A DNA stretch of 64,000 nucleotides from Marinobacter bohaiensis (GCF_003258515.1 NZ_QGEH01000001.1:806001-870000); one strand, 5' to 3'; shown: positions 1-7,923, numbered from the stretch's first letter. Made by a program: numbers and translations. The notes: generated by a model not told the origin, from the letters alone.

Positions 1-187
1 GGGCCGGTGGTGGAGATGGCGCCGGACGCGGCCTGAAGGATGCGAGGCAGGGCCTGAAATGTAGCCGAAACTTCAGTTTCGGAGGGGCCGTCCAGGCCCC
101 GGCGCAAGACGACGGCAGGCCGGCGGCCTGCTCCGAAGCTAAAGCTCCGGCTACAGGCAGGCAAGGTGAGCCTCGTGAAAAAGACCG
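1..187. other. Left edge, no complete gene
   Basis: No complete gene is visible. Positions 1-36 read in frame on the plus strand as GPVVEMAPDAA followed by a stop, so this could be the last residues of a gene entering from the left, but eleven codons cannot prove it. The rest is occupied by the inverted-repeat element at 60-155. astE ends at 188 on the other strand. Confidence 0.4.
60..155 (-). repeat. 96-bp REPIN-like inverted repeat, copy 1
   Basis: Two imperfect inverted arms of 25 bp (60-84 and 131-155) flank a 46-bp GC-rich centre. Read on the minus strand the first arm starts TGTAGCCGGAGCTTTAGC and ends TTCGGAG; the other arm is its near complement. A second element of the same total length, arm sequence and centre lies at 37646-37741 on the opposite strand. 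Two REP-like hairpins in inverted orientation with a fixed spacer is the REPIN arrangement. It sits just downstream of astE and could also act as a transcription or mRNA 3'-end signal. No RAYT transposase is in the window. Confidence 0.75.
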
Positions 188-1204
188 TCAGGCCTTCTCC
201 CGCACCAGCAGCCCCACCCGCTGCCCGACAGGCACGTTGCGGTTGGGGAAGACGATGGCCTCCGGCCTGTCGCCCACCCTGTACTGCGTTTCGTCGTCTT
301 CCCAGATCACGGTGCCCGGTTTGTAGGGCGTGAAGTTGGAGACGTCGTCCGGCACGTGGAAGCGGAACCGGTCGCCGGTGTTGAGGATCTCGTGGACCAC
401 TTCGAACACGGTCAGCTCATCCGAGTCGCGGGGTGGCGGTGTTGGCTCGTCGGCGATCAGGCGGCGCAGGGCGTTTTCGATGCCCTTGAAGCGCAGCAGG
501 TCGTTCTGACCGAATGGCCGCACCTTGCCCAGCTCGATGGTGAAGCTTTCCGCACCCAGGTGGCTGGACGAGAACGATGAGAAGGTCGTGCCCGCCTTGT
601 GTTGCAGCAGCAGCGTATGGACGTCCGCTTCCAGCAGGAAGTCGCACTGGCTCTGCGGCACCTGGCGACCCGCGACGAACGGGTAGAGGGCGAACTTCTC
701 CCGCAGGGAGGGGCGGATGGCCGTGTGCAGGTCGTAGTGGACCACGTCCTGGGCGTTGCCAGCGAAGTCCCGGCAAGCCTGCTCCAACTGAGCGGCGCGG
801 GTCGCCTCATCGCTGCCGGCATACTCCGCTTTGGCGTGGGCGCCGCTGAACAGCCGGTTCATGTTGTGTTCGACGAAACGGTCGCCGGCGACCATGGACG
901 GCGGGTTGCCCAGAATCAGCAGGGTGCGCCGGCCCAACGCCCAGCGGCCGTCGATCAGCTCGTTGAGCAGTCCGTTGACCACTTCGATGGGGGCGGTTTC
1001 GTTGCCGTGCACACCGGCGGAAATGATCAGGCGGCGATCGTCGGCGTCGGCCGGAATCAGGTCCAGCAGGCCGGTGTCCAGGCGTCGGATCACGGTGCCG
1101 TCGGCCAGTTTGACTTCGGCCGGCGCCGAGGATTCACTGGCGTGGGCCAGGGTGTGGGCGAGCCAGTCCGGCTCGCCCTCAAACAGGATGGTACGGATAA
1201 ACAT
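188..1204 (-). CDS. astE: Succinylglutamate desuccinylase
   Basis: Last enzyme of the arginine succinyltransferase (AST) pathway: a cytoplasmic zinc hydrolase that splits N-succinylglutamate into glutamate and succinate. The 338 residues match the family length. The zinc-binding signature GVHGNET places His66 and Glu69 as ligands, His160 (HYDLH) is the third, and Glu224 in FTIELGK is the expected catalytic glutamate. The gene is the last of a five-gene minus-strand run behind a basic-amino-acid importer, with only 11 bp from the upstream permease, so imported arginine or ornithine and its breakdown appear co-transcribed. The other ast genes are not in the window. The REPIN-like element lies directly downstream. 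Confidence 0.93.
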   Translation of the reverse strand: MFIRTILFEGEPDWLAHTLAHASESSAPAEVKLADGTVIRRLDTGLLDLIPADADDRRLIISAGVHGNETAPIEVVNGLLNELIDGRWALGRRTLLILGNPPSMVAGDRFVEHNMNRLFSGAHAKAEYAGSDEATRAAQLEQACRDFAGNAQDVVHYDLHTAIRPSLREKFALYPFVAGRQVPQSQCDFLLEADVHTLLLQHKAGTTFSSFSSSHLGAESFTIELGKVRPFGQNDLLRFKGIENALRRLIADEPTPPPRDSDELTVFEVVHEILNTGDRFRFHVPDDVSNFTPYKPGTVIWEDDETQYRVGDRPEAIVFPNRNVPVGQRVGLLVREKA

Positions 1205-1215
1205 GTCTCAGGCCC

Positions 1216-1935
1216 TTAACTCAGCGGCTTGAGGTGGCGCAGCATTCGCTTCTCCAGCAGGCGGAAGCAGAACACGATGGTAAAGGTCAGGGCCATGTAG
1301 ATCAGGGCCACGGCGATGAAGGCATCAAACGGCGCGTAGAAGCGGGAGTAGATGTCACGCGCGGCGCCGGTCAGGTCCACGATGGTCACCACGCTGGCGA
1401 TGGCACTGGCGTGCAGCATGAAGATCACTTCGTTGGAATAGGCCTGCAGGGCACGGCGGGCGGCGCTGGGCAGGATGATCCGCTGCATGCGTTTCATCCA
1501 GGACATGCCGTAAGCCTTGGCCGCTTCCACCTCGCCATAGGGCGTGGCTTCCAGGGCGCCGCGGATGATCTCCGTGGTGTAGGCCGCGGTGTTCAGCACG
1601 AACGCCAGCAGGGCCGGGTAGAACGGATCCTTGAAGATCACCCACCAGAAGGTGTCCTGGATGCCCTCAATCTGGGCGATGCCGTAGTAGATGATGTAAA
1701 GCTGGATCAGCAGCGGCGTGCCGCGGAACAGGTAGGTGTAGAGCCATACCGGGCCGGACACGAACGGGTTATGCACAGTGCGCATCACCGCCAGCGGAAC
1801 GGAAAGCACCAGGCCGATGACCAGCGACAGGAAAACCAGTTGTACGGTAGTCACCAGGCCATCCCAGTAATGCAGCATGGTGGTGGCGGTGAACACCTGG
1901 TTCTGGTTGAGAAGCTCGGTAATGAATTCTGGCAT
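1216..1935 (-). CDS. Basic amino acid ABC transporter permease (ArtM/HisM/AotM type)
   Basis: Inner-membrane permease subunit, 239 residues, of a polar/basic amino-acid ABC importer. It has the HisMQ-family layout of about five membrane segments and the cytoplasmic EAA loop near residues 130-150 (GALEATPYGEVEAAKAYGMS) that docks on the ATPase. The start codon follows the preceding permease stop by 4 bp, and its ribosome binding site (GGGGGAC) lies inside that gene's 3' end, so the two permeases are translationally coupled. Together with the ATPase, binding protein and astE it suggests arginine/ornithine or histidine uptake. The exact substrate cannot be read from the sequence. Confidence 0.9.
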   Translation of the reverse strand: MPEFITELLNQNQVFTATTMLHYWDGLVTTVQLVFLSLVIGLVLSVPLAVMRTVHNPFVSGPVWLYTYLFRGTPLLIQLYIIYYGIAQIEGIQDTFWWVIFKDPFYPALLAFVLNTAAYTTEIIRGALEATPYGEVEAAKAYGMSWMKRMQRIILPSAARRALQAYSNEVIFMLHASAIASVVTIVDLTGAARDIYSRFYAPFDAFIAVALIYMALTFTIVFCFRLLEKRMLRHLKPLS

Positions 1936-1939
1936 TTGC

Positions 1940-2644
1940 TCAGTCCCCCTTGACGATACCGACGCTGACCCGGGAATTGAGCCACTTGATAAAGAGTTCG
2001 GACACGGCCGTCAGCAGCAGGTACATGATCGCTACCGGCACAAAGAACTTGAAGGGCGCGTGTTCGGCCTTGCTGGCCTGTTCGGCGATGCGGACCATGT
2101 CGGTCAGGCCGATGATGGAGACCAGGGCCGTGGTCTTGAGCAGCACCTGCCAGTTGTTGCCGATACCGGGCAGGGCGTGGCGCAGCATCTGCGGGAACAT
2201 GATGCGGCGGAAGGTGTGCCAGCGGCTGAAGCCGTACGCCTTGCCTGCTTCAATCTGACCGCTCTCAACGGCCAGGAAGGCACCGCGGAAGGTTTCGGTC
2301 ATGTAGGCGCCGAAGATCAGGCCGATGGTAAGCACACCGGATATGAACGGATCGAACTGGATAAACCAGTCGATTTCGAATTCGTAGTAGAGAAAGTCGG
2401 ACAGGCTGTTCACCATGACCTGGCCGCCGTAGTACAGCAGCAGCATCATGACCAGATCCGGTACGCCGCGGATAACGGTGGTGTAGAAGGTCGCGCCAGC
2501 GTACAGGCCGCGATTGCCGGAAAGCTTGGACGAGGCGCCGATCAGTCCGAGGACTACCGCAAGCACCAGCGACAACAACGCCAGTTCAGCGGTAACCACT
2601 GCGCCTTTCATTAATGAAGGGCCGTAGCCGTGCAGGTCGAGCAT
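1940..2644 (-). CDS. Basic amino acid ABC transporter permease (ArtQ/HisQ/AotQ type)
   Basis: Second inner-membrane permease of the same importer, 234 residues. It carries several hydrophobic segments and an EAA-type coupling loop (ESGQIEAGKAYGFSRW) in its second half, as in HisQ/ArtQ. In this transporter family the two permeases form a heterodimer that is energised by a HisP-type ATPase. It lies 57 bp downstream of the binding-protein gene and 4 bp upstream of the partner permease. The ATG at 2644 gives the normal HisQ N-terminus (MLDLHGYGPSLMKG). Confidence 0.9.
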   Translation of the reverse strand: MLDLHGYGPSLMKGAVVTAELALLSLVLAVVLGLIGASSKLSGNRGLYAGATFYTTVIRGVPDLVMMLLLYYGGQVMVNSLSDFLYYEFEIDWFIQFDPFISGVLTIGLIFGAYMTETFRGAFLAVESGQIEAGKAYGFSRWHTFRRIMFPQMLRHALPGIGNNWQVLLKTTALVSIIGLTDMVRIAEQASKAEHAPFKFFVPVAIMYLLLTAVSELFIKWLNSRVSVGIVKGD

Positions 2645-2701
2645 GGATAGGTCCGTGTTGGGGACAGGCCGCCGGCAGCGTTGCCGGCGGCCGTGCCGGG
2701 T

Positions 2702-3472
2702 TTACATCTTGATGTCGTAGGAGAAGTACTTCTTCATGATGGTGTCGTAAGTGCCATCATTTTTCAGAGTCTCCAGGGCGGCGTTGATCTGCTCGGCCAG
2801 ATCCGCGTCGCGTTTGCGCATGGCAACGCCCACGCCTTCACCCAGCTTCACCGGCTCGCCGATTTCGTGGAAACCTTCACGGCCCAGCAGAGTCTGCTCG
2901 CCCACCGGGTAGTCGACGAAGACCATGTCCAGGCGCTCGCCTTCCAGGTCCAGGACCATGTCGTCGGCGGTGGTGTAACGCTTGATTTCCACGGTGCCGC
3001 TCATGTTCTCGGTGACGTAGGTGTCCATGGTGGTACCGCGCTGGACGCCGACGATCTTGCCTTTCATGGCGTCCATGTCAGACGGGTCGGTGTTTTCGTC
3101 GTTCTTGGCGAACCAGCCACCCGGGGTGATGTAGTACGGCTCGGAGAACAGCACCTTCTCGGCGCGCTCCGGGGTGATGGACATGGAAGACATGATGGCG
3201 TCGAACTTGCGCGCCAGCAGCCCCGGGATCATGCCGTCCCAGGACTGGATGACGAAGTCACAGTTGGCTTCCAGTTCCTTACACATGGCTTCGGCCAGTT
3301 CCACTTCGAAACCGGTCAGGGTGCCATCCGGGTTTTTGTATTCGAACGGCTCGTAGGGCACGTCGAATGCAATGCGAATGTCTTTCCAGTCGCGTGCCTG
3401 GACGGAGCCCGCTGCGACGGCCAGGGCACAGGTTGCTGCAACAATCAGCTTTTTCATGAGTCGCTTCTCCAT
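2702..3472 (-). CDS. Periplasmic basic amino acid binding protein (ArtJ/HisJ/AotJ type)
   Basis: Periplasmic substrate-binding subunit (SBP_bac_3 family), 256 residues. The N-terminus MKKLIVAATCALAVAAGSVQA is a classical Sec signal peptide with cleavage after AQA at about residue 26. The mature part shows the family features: a YEPFEYKNPDG substrate-loop region, DGMIPGL, MSSMSITPERAEKVLFS and the C-terminal INAALETLKNDGTYDTI. An earlier ATG gives MEKRLMKK; the ribosome site and signal peptide fit either choice. It lies between the ATPase and permease genes, and the operon ending in astE favours arginine/ornithine as ligand, an inference. Confidence 0.9.
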   Translation of the reverse strand: MEKRLMKKLIVAATCALAVAAGSVQARDWKDIRIAFDVPYEPFEYKNPDGTLTGFEVELAEAMCKELEANCDFVIQSWDGMIPGLLARKFDAIMSSMSITPERAEKVLFSEPYYITPGGWFAKNDENTDPSDMDAMKGKIVGVQRGTTMDTYVTENMSGTVEIKRYTTADDMVLDLEGERLDMVFVDYPVGEQTLLGREGFHEIGEPVKLGEGVGVAMRKRDADLAEQINAALETLKNDGTYDTIMKKYFSYDIKM

Positions 3473-3573
3473 TGTTTTGCCTTTTTATCCAGTGATTCGG
3501 GATCACTGTTTTCTCTTTTTTCTGAACGCTTTCCGGCGGGCCAATCCCGCCGTGGTTGGAACAGAACGGGTGA

Positions 3574-4344
3574 TCAGAACTTGGGCGCCAGGAACTGCTT
3601 CATGCGCTCCGAGTCCGGATTGTCGAAGACTTTTTCCGGCGTCCCCTGTTCTTCAATGCGGCCCTGATGCAAGAACAGGACCTGGGACGACACATCACGG
3701 GCAAACGCCATCTCGTGGGTCACGACGATCATGGTGCGGCCTTCCTCGGCCAGGCTCTGCATAACGCGCAGCACCTCGCCGACCAGTTCAGGGTCGAGGG
3801 CGGAAGTGGGTTCGTCAAAGAGCATGACTTCCGGCTCCATGGCCAGGGCCCGGGCGATGGCCGCGCGCTGCTGCTGGCCGCCGGACATCTGCGACGGATA
3901 ATAGTCCTTGCGCTCGTAGATGCCGACCTTGTGCAGGTAGGCTTCGGCGCGCTCGATGGCCTCTTTCTTGGGTACCTTGAGCACGTTGATCGGGGCTTCA
4001 ATGATGTTCTCGAGCACTGTCATGTGGGACCAGAGGTTGAAGCTCTGGAAGACCATCGACAGCTTGGCGCGCATCAGTTCCACCTGCTTGTTATCGGCGG
4101 GAATGCGGACACCCTTGCGGTTGGTTTTGAACCGGATTGGTTCACCGTGGACGATGACGTCCCCGGAGGTGGGCGTTTCCAGCATGTTGATACAACGCAG
4201 GAAAGTACTCTTGCCGGAGCCGGAACTGCCGATCAGCGACACCACATCGCCTTTGCGGGTTTCCAGGGAGATTCCCTTGAGAACTTCGTTGTCATTGAAG
4301 GTTTTGTGGATGTCTTTGCAGATCAAGGGCGCATTGTCCGCCAT
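3574..4344 (-). CDS. Basic amino acid ABC transporter ATPase (HisP/AotP type)
   Basis: ATPase of the importer, 256 residues, first gene of the five-gene operon. Walker A GSSGSGKS is at residues 39-46, the ABC signature SGGQQQR at 154-160 and Walker B VMLFDEPT at 173-180, followed by the D-loop SALD and the switch histidine in VTHEM. The reading frame is open further upstream, but the ATG at 4344 (MADNAPLI) is chosen because AGGAG lies seven bases before it and it gives the family's usual length. Two 10-bp direct repeats lie 30-56 bp upstream of this start. Confidence 0.92.
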   Translation of the reverse strand: MADNAPLICKDIHKTFNDNEVLKGISLETRKGDVVSLIGSSGSGKSTFLRCINMLETPTSGDVIVHGEPIRFKTNRKGVRIPADNKQVELMRAKLSMVFQSFNLWSHMTVLENIIEAPINVLKVPKKEAIERAEAYLHKVGIYERKDYYPSQMSGGQQQRAAIARALAMEPEVMLFDEPTSALDPELVGEVLRVMQSLAEEGRTMIVVTHEMAFARDVSSQVLFLHQGRIEEQGTPEKVFDNPDSERMKQFLAPKF

Positions 4345-4373
4345 GAATGACTCCTGGGCCTGTCGGTAACGAT

Positions 4374-4400
4374 CGATATCTGAGTTGGACCGATATCTGA
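4374..4400. promoter_or_regulatory. Direct repeat upstream of importer operon
   Basis: Two exact 10-bp copies of CGATATCTGA start 17 bp apart (4374-4383 and 4391-4400), 30-56 bp upstream of the ATPase start codon. They lie where a promoter or regulator-binding site would be expected. The repeats do not resemble a standard ArgR box, and no regulator gene is adjacent. Confidence 0.35.
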
Positions 4401-4500
4401 AGTAAAGATAGTCGCATTCGAGTGGCTGCACTAACCCGCGGAAACACGAGCACGCGTGACGATTGGGCTGGCATCCGAAGCAGTCGGGAAAGGGGGAGAT

Positions 4501-4632
4501 CTACTCGTCGAGGACCTTGGCGAGGACGAGCTTGGCCACGGGCGATTGGCCGATGAGGGCTGCCGGCTGGAGTCGCGGGCGAATCACCGTGGGGATTGTC
4601 GATGGGTCTGTCGTCATCTGAAGGCTTTGCAT
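4501..4632 (-). CDS. Possible small ORF, unknown function
   Basis: A 43-codon frame (start MQSLQMTTD, end SPVAKLVLAKVLDE) whose C-terminal half looks protein-like, with an amphipathic VAKLVLAKVL segment. A longer start is possible at 4677. The ribosome site (GGAAAAAG) is weak and there is no conserved neighbour evidence, so it may be chance. It would lie upstream of the importer operon on the same strand. Confidence 0.18.
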   Translation of the reverse strand: MQSLQMTTDPSTIPTVIRPRLQPAALIGQSPVAKLVLAKVLDE

Positions 4633-5088
4633 CTGCTTTTTCCAGCAGCCGCGACCGGGATCGCCGGCGGGCCGCATTGCCCTTCTCTTTTTTGGACCGT
4701 CTTGCCCCGGCCTGGGTCAGCGGCTCTTTTAAAGCGCGTGGCTGACACCGATTGCTTACCGGGAGTGCGGTTGAATAGCGCCAAGTTTTACGGACTGTTG
4801 CGATAAAAATCAATAGTTGGCCTGTTCGGCGTCAACATGCTTCGCGATGCGATGTATCACGGGCATCCTGAAAAGCATCGCTACATGAGCGGGTTAGGGA
4901 CTCCCGAAGCGGCGCGGAGTGCTTCCGCCCGGTGACAAAAAATAACCGATTCGATGGGCCAACCTGTTAAGGTGGAAAGCTGGCGTTTTAAGGTAAAACG
5001 TTGGTGTTGATCGGCCGTTTACGGCCGGACAGGGATGAAGCAGACGTGTAAGGGAGTACCCCAAAGAACAAGAACGGGTACACGTTGA

Positions 5089-5289
5089 ATGGTTTTTTCC
5101 GATAACGATGTCTTGCTTGAGCGCGGCCTGCTGCGGGTGACGGCGAGGGCCTGCGATCCCGACGAGTCGGTGACCCGGCGTGCCTATGATGTGGAAATCG
5201 CCGGGCAGGAGATTCTCAAGACGTTCCCCACCTTTGACGAGGCACGCCAGTTCCTCGATATGGTGGCGCCGGCCCCGGATGACTCCTGA
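5089..5289 (+). CDS. Small hypothetical protein, distantly B-family-like
   Basis: A 66-residue acidic protein (start MVFSDNDVLL, end APAPDDS) with no domain I recognise. Its second half, YDVEIAGQEILKTFPTF followed by DEARQFLDMV, lines up with the core of the small B-family proteins at 8095 and 9578 (Y-x-V/I-E-V ... F-D/E-A ... Y/F-L/F-D/E-M). It may be a diverged member of that family. The ribosome site is poor (GTTGA before ATG), so the start is uncertain; a TTG three bases upstream is also possible. Two short dyads precede it. Confidence 0.5.
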   Translation: MVFSDNDVLLERGLLRVTARACDPDESVTRRAYDVEIAGQEILKTFPTFDEARQFLDMVAPAPDDS

Positions 5290-5310
5290 AGGCCCGCGCC
5301 CGCGCTCCTG

Positions 5311-5550
5311 CTATTTTTCGCCCAGGATCGACAGCAGACTCTGGGCATGCTCTGCCGCCTCGATGCCCAGTTGGGTCAGATAGCCGCCGTCTTTCTGGGT
5401 GGTGAGGCCTTTATCGTACAGGCGCTCGGCCGCCGCGACCGCATCGAAGGTCGCCTCGTGACTGTGAACCTTGATACCTTCGCGGGTGGAATGCAGATTG
5501 AACAGGGTCAACAGGTTGAGTTCATGCAATTGGTCGGATGTGAAGGCCAT
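5311..5550 (-). CDS. TIGR02647 family small protein
   Basis: A 79-residue protein matching the conserved gammaproteobacterial TIGR02647 family, sometimes labelled DNA-binding; its function is not established. Visible family features are LHELNLLTLFNL at the N-terminus, EGIKVHSHE in the middle and LYDKGLTTQKDGGYLTQLG near the C-terminus, a winged-helix-like pattern. The frame is open to 5685, but the ATG at 5550 is preceded by AAGGACA at good spacing and gives the family length. It is transcribed convergently with the gene at 5089 and divergently from the lipoprotein at 5676. Confidence 0.8.
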   Translation of the reverse strand: MAFTSDQLHELNLLTLFNLHSTREGIKVHSHEATFDAVAAAERLYDKGLTTQKDGGYLTQLGIEAAEHAQSLLSILGEK

Positions 5551-5675
5551 GGCGTGTCCTTGTATTGTTGTTGACTCTATCCATAGTTGTAACTGACTGG
5601 CGCGGCTTCGCAAGTCTTTGCGGGCCTGACAGCTTGCCGCCGGTCCCGACCTTGCCGATTCAGGGAGAGAAAACC

Positions 5676-6350
5676 ATGACCCCATCGATTAACTCTGTGC
5701 GCCGATCCTATGCGGCCGTCCTGGTACTGCTGGCGCTGGTGCTGGTCGGCGGCTGCAGCTCGATGTATTACGACGCCATGGAGCAGTTGGGGTTCGAGAA
5801 GCGGGATATCCTGGTCGACCGGGTGGAAGAGGCGCGAGATGCCCAGGGCGAGGCGCAGGAGACCTTCCGTTCCTCGCTGGAGCGCTTCCAGAGTGTGGTC
5901 AATACGCCGGATACCGATCTCAAGGCGAAGTACGAGGAGATCCGCGATGCTTATGAAGACAGCGAAGCGGTGGCCGCCGACGTGCGCGACCGGATCGACG
6001 CCGTGGAAGACGTTTCCGGGGCGCTGTTCGAGGAGTGGGAGGACGAGCTGGATCGCTATGAAAGCGCGTCGCTGCGCCGTTCCAGCGAGCGTCAGTTGCA
6101 GGAAACCCAGCAGCGCTATGCCCAGCTCATTGACCGGATGCATCAGGCCGAATCGCGCATGGGCCCGGTGCTGGAAGCGTTCGAGGACCAGGTACTGTTC
6201 CTCAAGCACAACCTCAATGCCCAGGCCATTGGTTCCCTGGAAAGCGAACTGGGCCGCATCCAGCAGGATGTGGACGCGCTGATCCAGAACATGGAAGCCG
6301 CCATTGCCGAGTCCCAGTCCTTTATCGACAGCTTCCAGACAGCGCAGTAA
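5676..6350 (+). CDS. DUF2959 family lipoprotein
   Basis: A 224-residue lipoprotein of the DUF2959 family; the molecular role is unknown. The N-terminus has a basic region, a hydrophobic stretch and the lipobox LVGGC with the lipidated cysteine at residue 27. The mature chain is almost entirely charged and helical with heptad spacing (residues about 45-220), so long coiled coils are expected. The start is placed at 5676 because AGGGAGAG lies eight bases upstream; an earlier in-frame ATG at 5565 would bury the signal peptide. Serine after the lipobox cysteine (CSS) predicts outer-membrane sorting. Confidence 0.85.
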   Translation: MTPSINSVRRSYAAVLVLLALVLVGGCSSMYYDAMEQLGFEKRDILVDRVEEARDAQGEAQETFRSSLERFQSVVNTPDTDLKAKYEEIRDAYEDSEAVAADVRDRIDAVEDVSGALFEEWEDELDRYESASLRRSSERQLQETQQRYAQLIDRMHQAESRMGPVLEAFEDQVLFLKHNLNAQAIGSLESELGRIQQDVDALIQNMEAAIAESQSFIDSFQTAQ

Positions 6351-6369
6351 ACGGCGCTCCCGGTCCCGG

Positions 6370-7131
6370 TCAGCCGCTGGCCGGGATCGTCTGGCTCTCG
6401 CGCAAACTCTTGTAGGCGTTCAGGTCGAAGAAAGACACGTGCACGATGTGCCGGGTCGGGATGACGATGCGGAAATCCGACAGCCCGGCCATCCGCGCGC
6501 CTTCCTCCAGCAGTCCCTTTTCCTCGTAGTGGTGGTAGTAGTTGCGCAGCAGCACCAGCTCCAGATCGTCGTCGCGCCGGTAGCCACTCAGGGTGGGGAT
6601 GATGGAAATGGAGTCCAGTAGCGACGCCTCCGTGTGCACGTGGGTCACCAGCCCGATGTAGCACTTGCGGGTGTCCAGGGTCAGGGAGACCCACTGCTCG
6701 CCGCGCACGGCGTCGAGGAAAATGCCTTCCAGCTCATCCCCCAGACAGGCCTTGCGCAGCTTCTTCAGGCGCACGGCCGGGTGTCGGGTGCGGCGCTTGC
6801 TCGCGTAGCCGCTGACGGTGGCCAGGAAAAAGGCGAGCAGGGCGATCAGCAACTCCCGGGGCGTGATGGCCTGGCTGGTGTAGTCGCCGATGTTGCGGGT
6901 CAGATGATCCAGTGTGATGTCCAGGAGGGGCAGGGCGCCGGAGGGCAGGTCGAATGCGTCGATGAGCAGGACGATCAGGGTCGCCAGGATAACAAAGACA
7001 AACCCGTACAGGGCCACCGAGAAATAGCTTTCCCAGCCGGAAAGGCGCTTTTGCTGGTAGCGTGCCGGCAGGTGCAGGGACGTGAAGATGAAACCGCAGA
7101 CGAGGACAAACGCAACGTAAAGGACGCCCAT
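6370..7131 (-). CDS. Membrane protein with cytoplasmic C-terminal domain, unknown
   Basis: A 253-residue protein I do not recognise. Hydrophobic segments at about residues 2-22, 38-62 and 92-108 form an N-terminal membrane anchor. From about 113 (SKRRTRHP, positive-inside) a soluble domain of some 140 residues follows, with CYIGLVTHVH, SISIIPTLSGYRRDDD and FRIVIPTRHIVHVSFFDLNAY as its most striking stretches. It starts 5 bp after the small gene at 7137-7322 and the two are probably co-transcribed. Convergent with the DUF2959 gene. Confidence 0.7.
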   Translation of the reverse strand: MGVLYVAFVLVCGFIFTSLHLPARYQQKRLSGWESYFSVALYGFVFVILATLIVLLIDAFDLPSGALPLLDITLDHLTRNIGDYTSQAITPRELLIALLAFFLATVSGYASKRRTRHPAVRLKKLRKACLGDELEGIFLDAVRGEQWVSLTLDTRKCYIGLVTHVHTEASLLDSISIIPTLSGYRRDDDLELVLLRNYYHHYEEKGLLEEGARMAGLSDFRIVIPTRHIVHVSFFDLNAYKSLRESQTIPASG

Positions 7132-7136
7132 GCGCT

Positions 7137-7322
7137 TCAGGCGGTTTTGCGGTCGGGTTCGAAATCCTTGAGGCTTTGGAGTTGGGCGCGAATGGAGCGG
7201 ACGACCTCTTCGTTTTCGAGGTTCAGTTTGACATTGCCATCACGATCCACGCGATAGCGGCCGGCATCCTTACCGCTGCTGTCTTTCCCTTTTTTCCAAA
7301 ATCCGAAGAATCCCACGGACAT
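7137..7322 (-). CDS. Small basic hypothetical protein
   Basis: A 61-residue soluble protein (start MSVGFFGFWKKGK) with a basic, glycine-rich N-terminus and a conserved-looking helical tail (EEVVRSIRAQLQSLKDFE). No known domain. The ATG has AGGAG nine bases upstream. It ends 5 bp before the membrane protein at 6370-7131, so the two form a two-gene unit and may act together. Confidence 0.65.
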   Translation of the reverse strand: MSVGFFGFWKKGKDSSGKDAGRYRVDRDGNVKLNLENEEVVRSIRAQLQSLKDFEPDRKTA

Positions 7323-7641
7323 AAGAAACGTCTCCTGACTGATGATGGCAGCATAGCGAATGGGGCGCGGCGTTGTCTATTCCATGACCGGTACGCAACG
7401 TCGACCGTCAATCTGTTGCGAAGAGTCTTCACTGGCCAGTTTTTTCTTTTCATGGCAGATCAAAAGGCTAGGACTGGATGCGGGAATCCTTGCCGCGTCT
7501 TCATGAATTTCGGGTTGCACCCGGGTTGATCAGTTCTTAAGCTGTTTTTCCCCATGGAGGGATGATCAGAACAGAGAGGAATAAGGCGAGCGCCAAACCG
7601 AACAATACGAAAAACGTGCGGCCAGCACGGAGGCACCACCC
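7323..7641. other. Intergenic region before the small-protein array
   Basis: About 320 bp between the divergent genes at 7322 and 7642. No convincing promoter. The minus strand at 7537-7653 can encode a short hydrophobic tail (residues FFVLFGLALALFLSVLII before a charged end), discussed among the findings. Otherwise nothing is recognised. Confidence 0.4.
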
Positions 7642-7923
7642 ATGCTCGAACATTACCTCTGCAGTACCCTCCATTTGTCGCCCGGTCACCAACTCCGACC
7701 GGTTGAACCCGAAACCATGATGACCCGTTTGCCGGACGCCCCGGCGGGCAAGTGTCAGCACTTCTGCCTTCGTGACGACAGCAACCGTATCATCGCCCTT
7801 TTCGATGCACGACGGATGGCTGGCGGTTATTTCGGTTACCACAGGTATCACCCGGACGGCACGCACCTGTTGCATCGACTGTTTCGCATGAAGCAGCCGG
7901 TGGAGTATGAATTCCCGGTCTAG
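7642..7923 (+). CDS. Small protein A1 (paralogous FGY family)
   Basis: A 93-residue protein without a known domain. Its second half carries the motif shared with the proteins at 9109 and 9884: F-x-L-R-D-x-x-N-R-I-I-A-L-F-D-A, then GGYFGYHRYHPDG and L-x-x-R. The aromatic FGY turn between two predicted strands suggests a small beta-rich fold. The ATG follows GGAGG at eight bases. It is the first member of an alternating array A1-B1-A2-B2-A3. The N-terminal third is unlike its paralogues, so only the C-terminal core is conserved. Function unknown; no signal peptide or membrane segment. Confidence 0.65.
   Translation: MLEHYLCSTLHLSPGHQLRPVEPETMMTRLPDAPAGKCQHFCLRDDSNRIIALFDARRMAGGYFGYHRYHPDGTHLLHRLFRMKQPVEYEFPV

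Larger units (their letters stand above)
4345..5088. other. Intergenic region upstream of the importer operon
   Basis: About 740 bp with no convincing gene. It holds direct repeats (4374-4383, 4391-4400) in the importer leader and a weak minus-strand small reading frame (4501-4632). Two perfect short dyads lie before the next plus-strand gene: CGTTTTA/TAAAACG at 4984-5000 and CGGCCGT/ACGGCCG at 5012-5027. The 4700-4980 stretch shows nothing recognisable. Confidence 0.5.

Noticed and set aside
4456-4806. 116-codon plus-strand gene before the importer operon
   Set aside because: No ribosome site or recognisable pattern; cysteine- and proline-rich end looks like chance.
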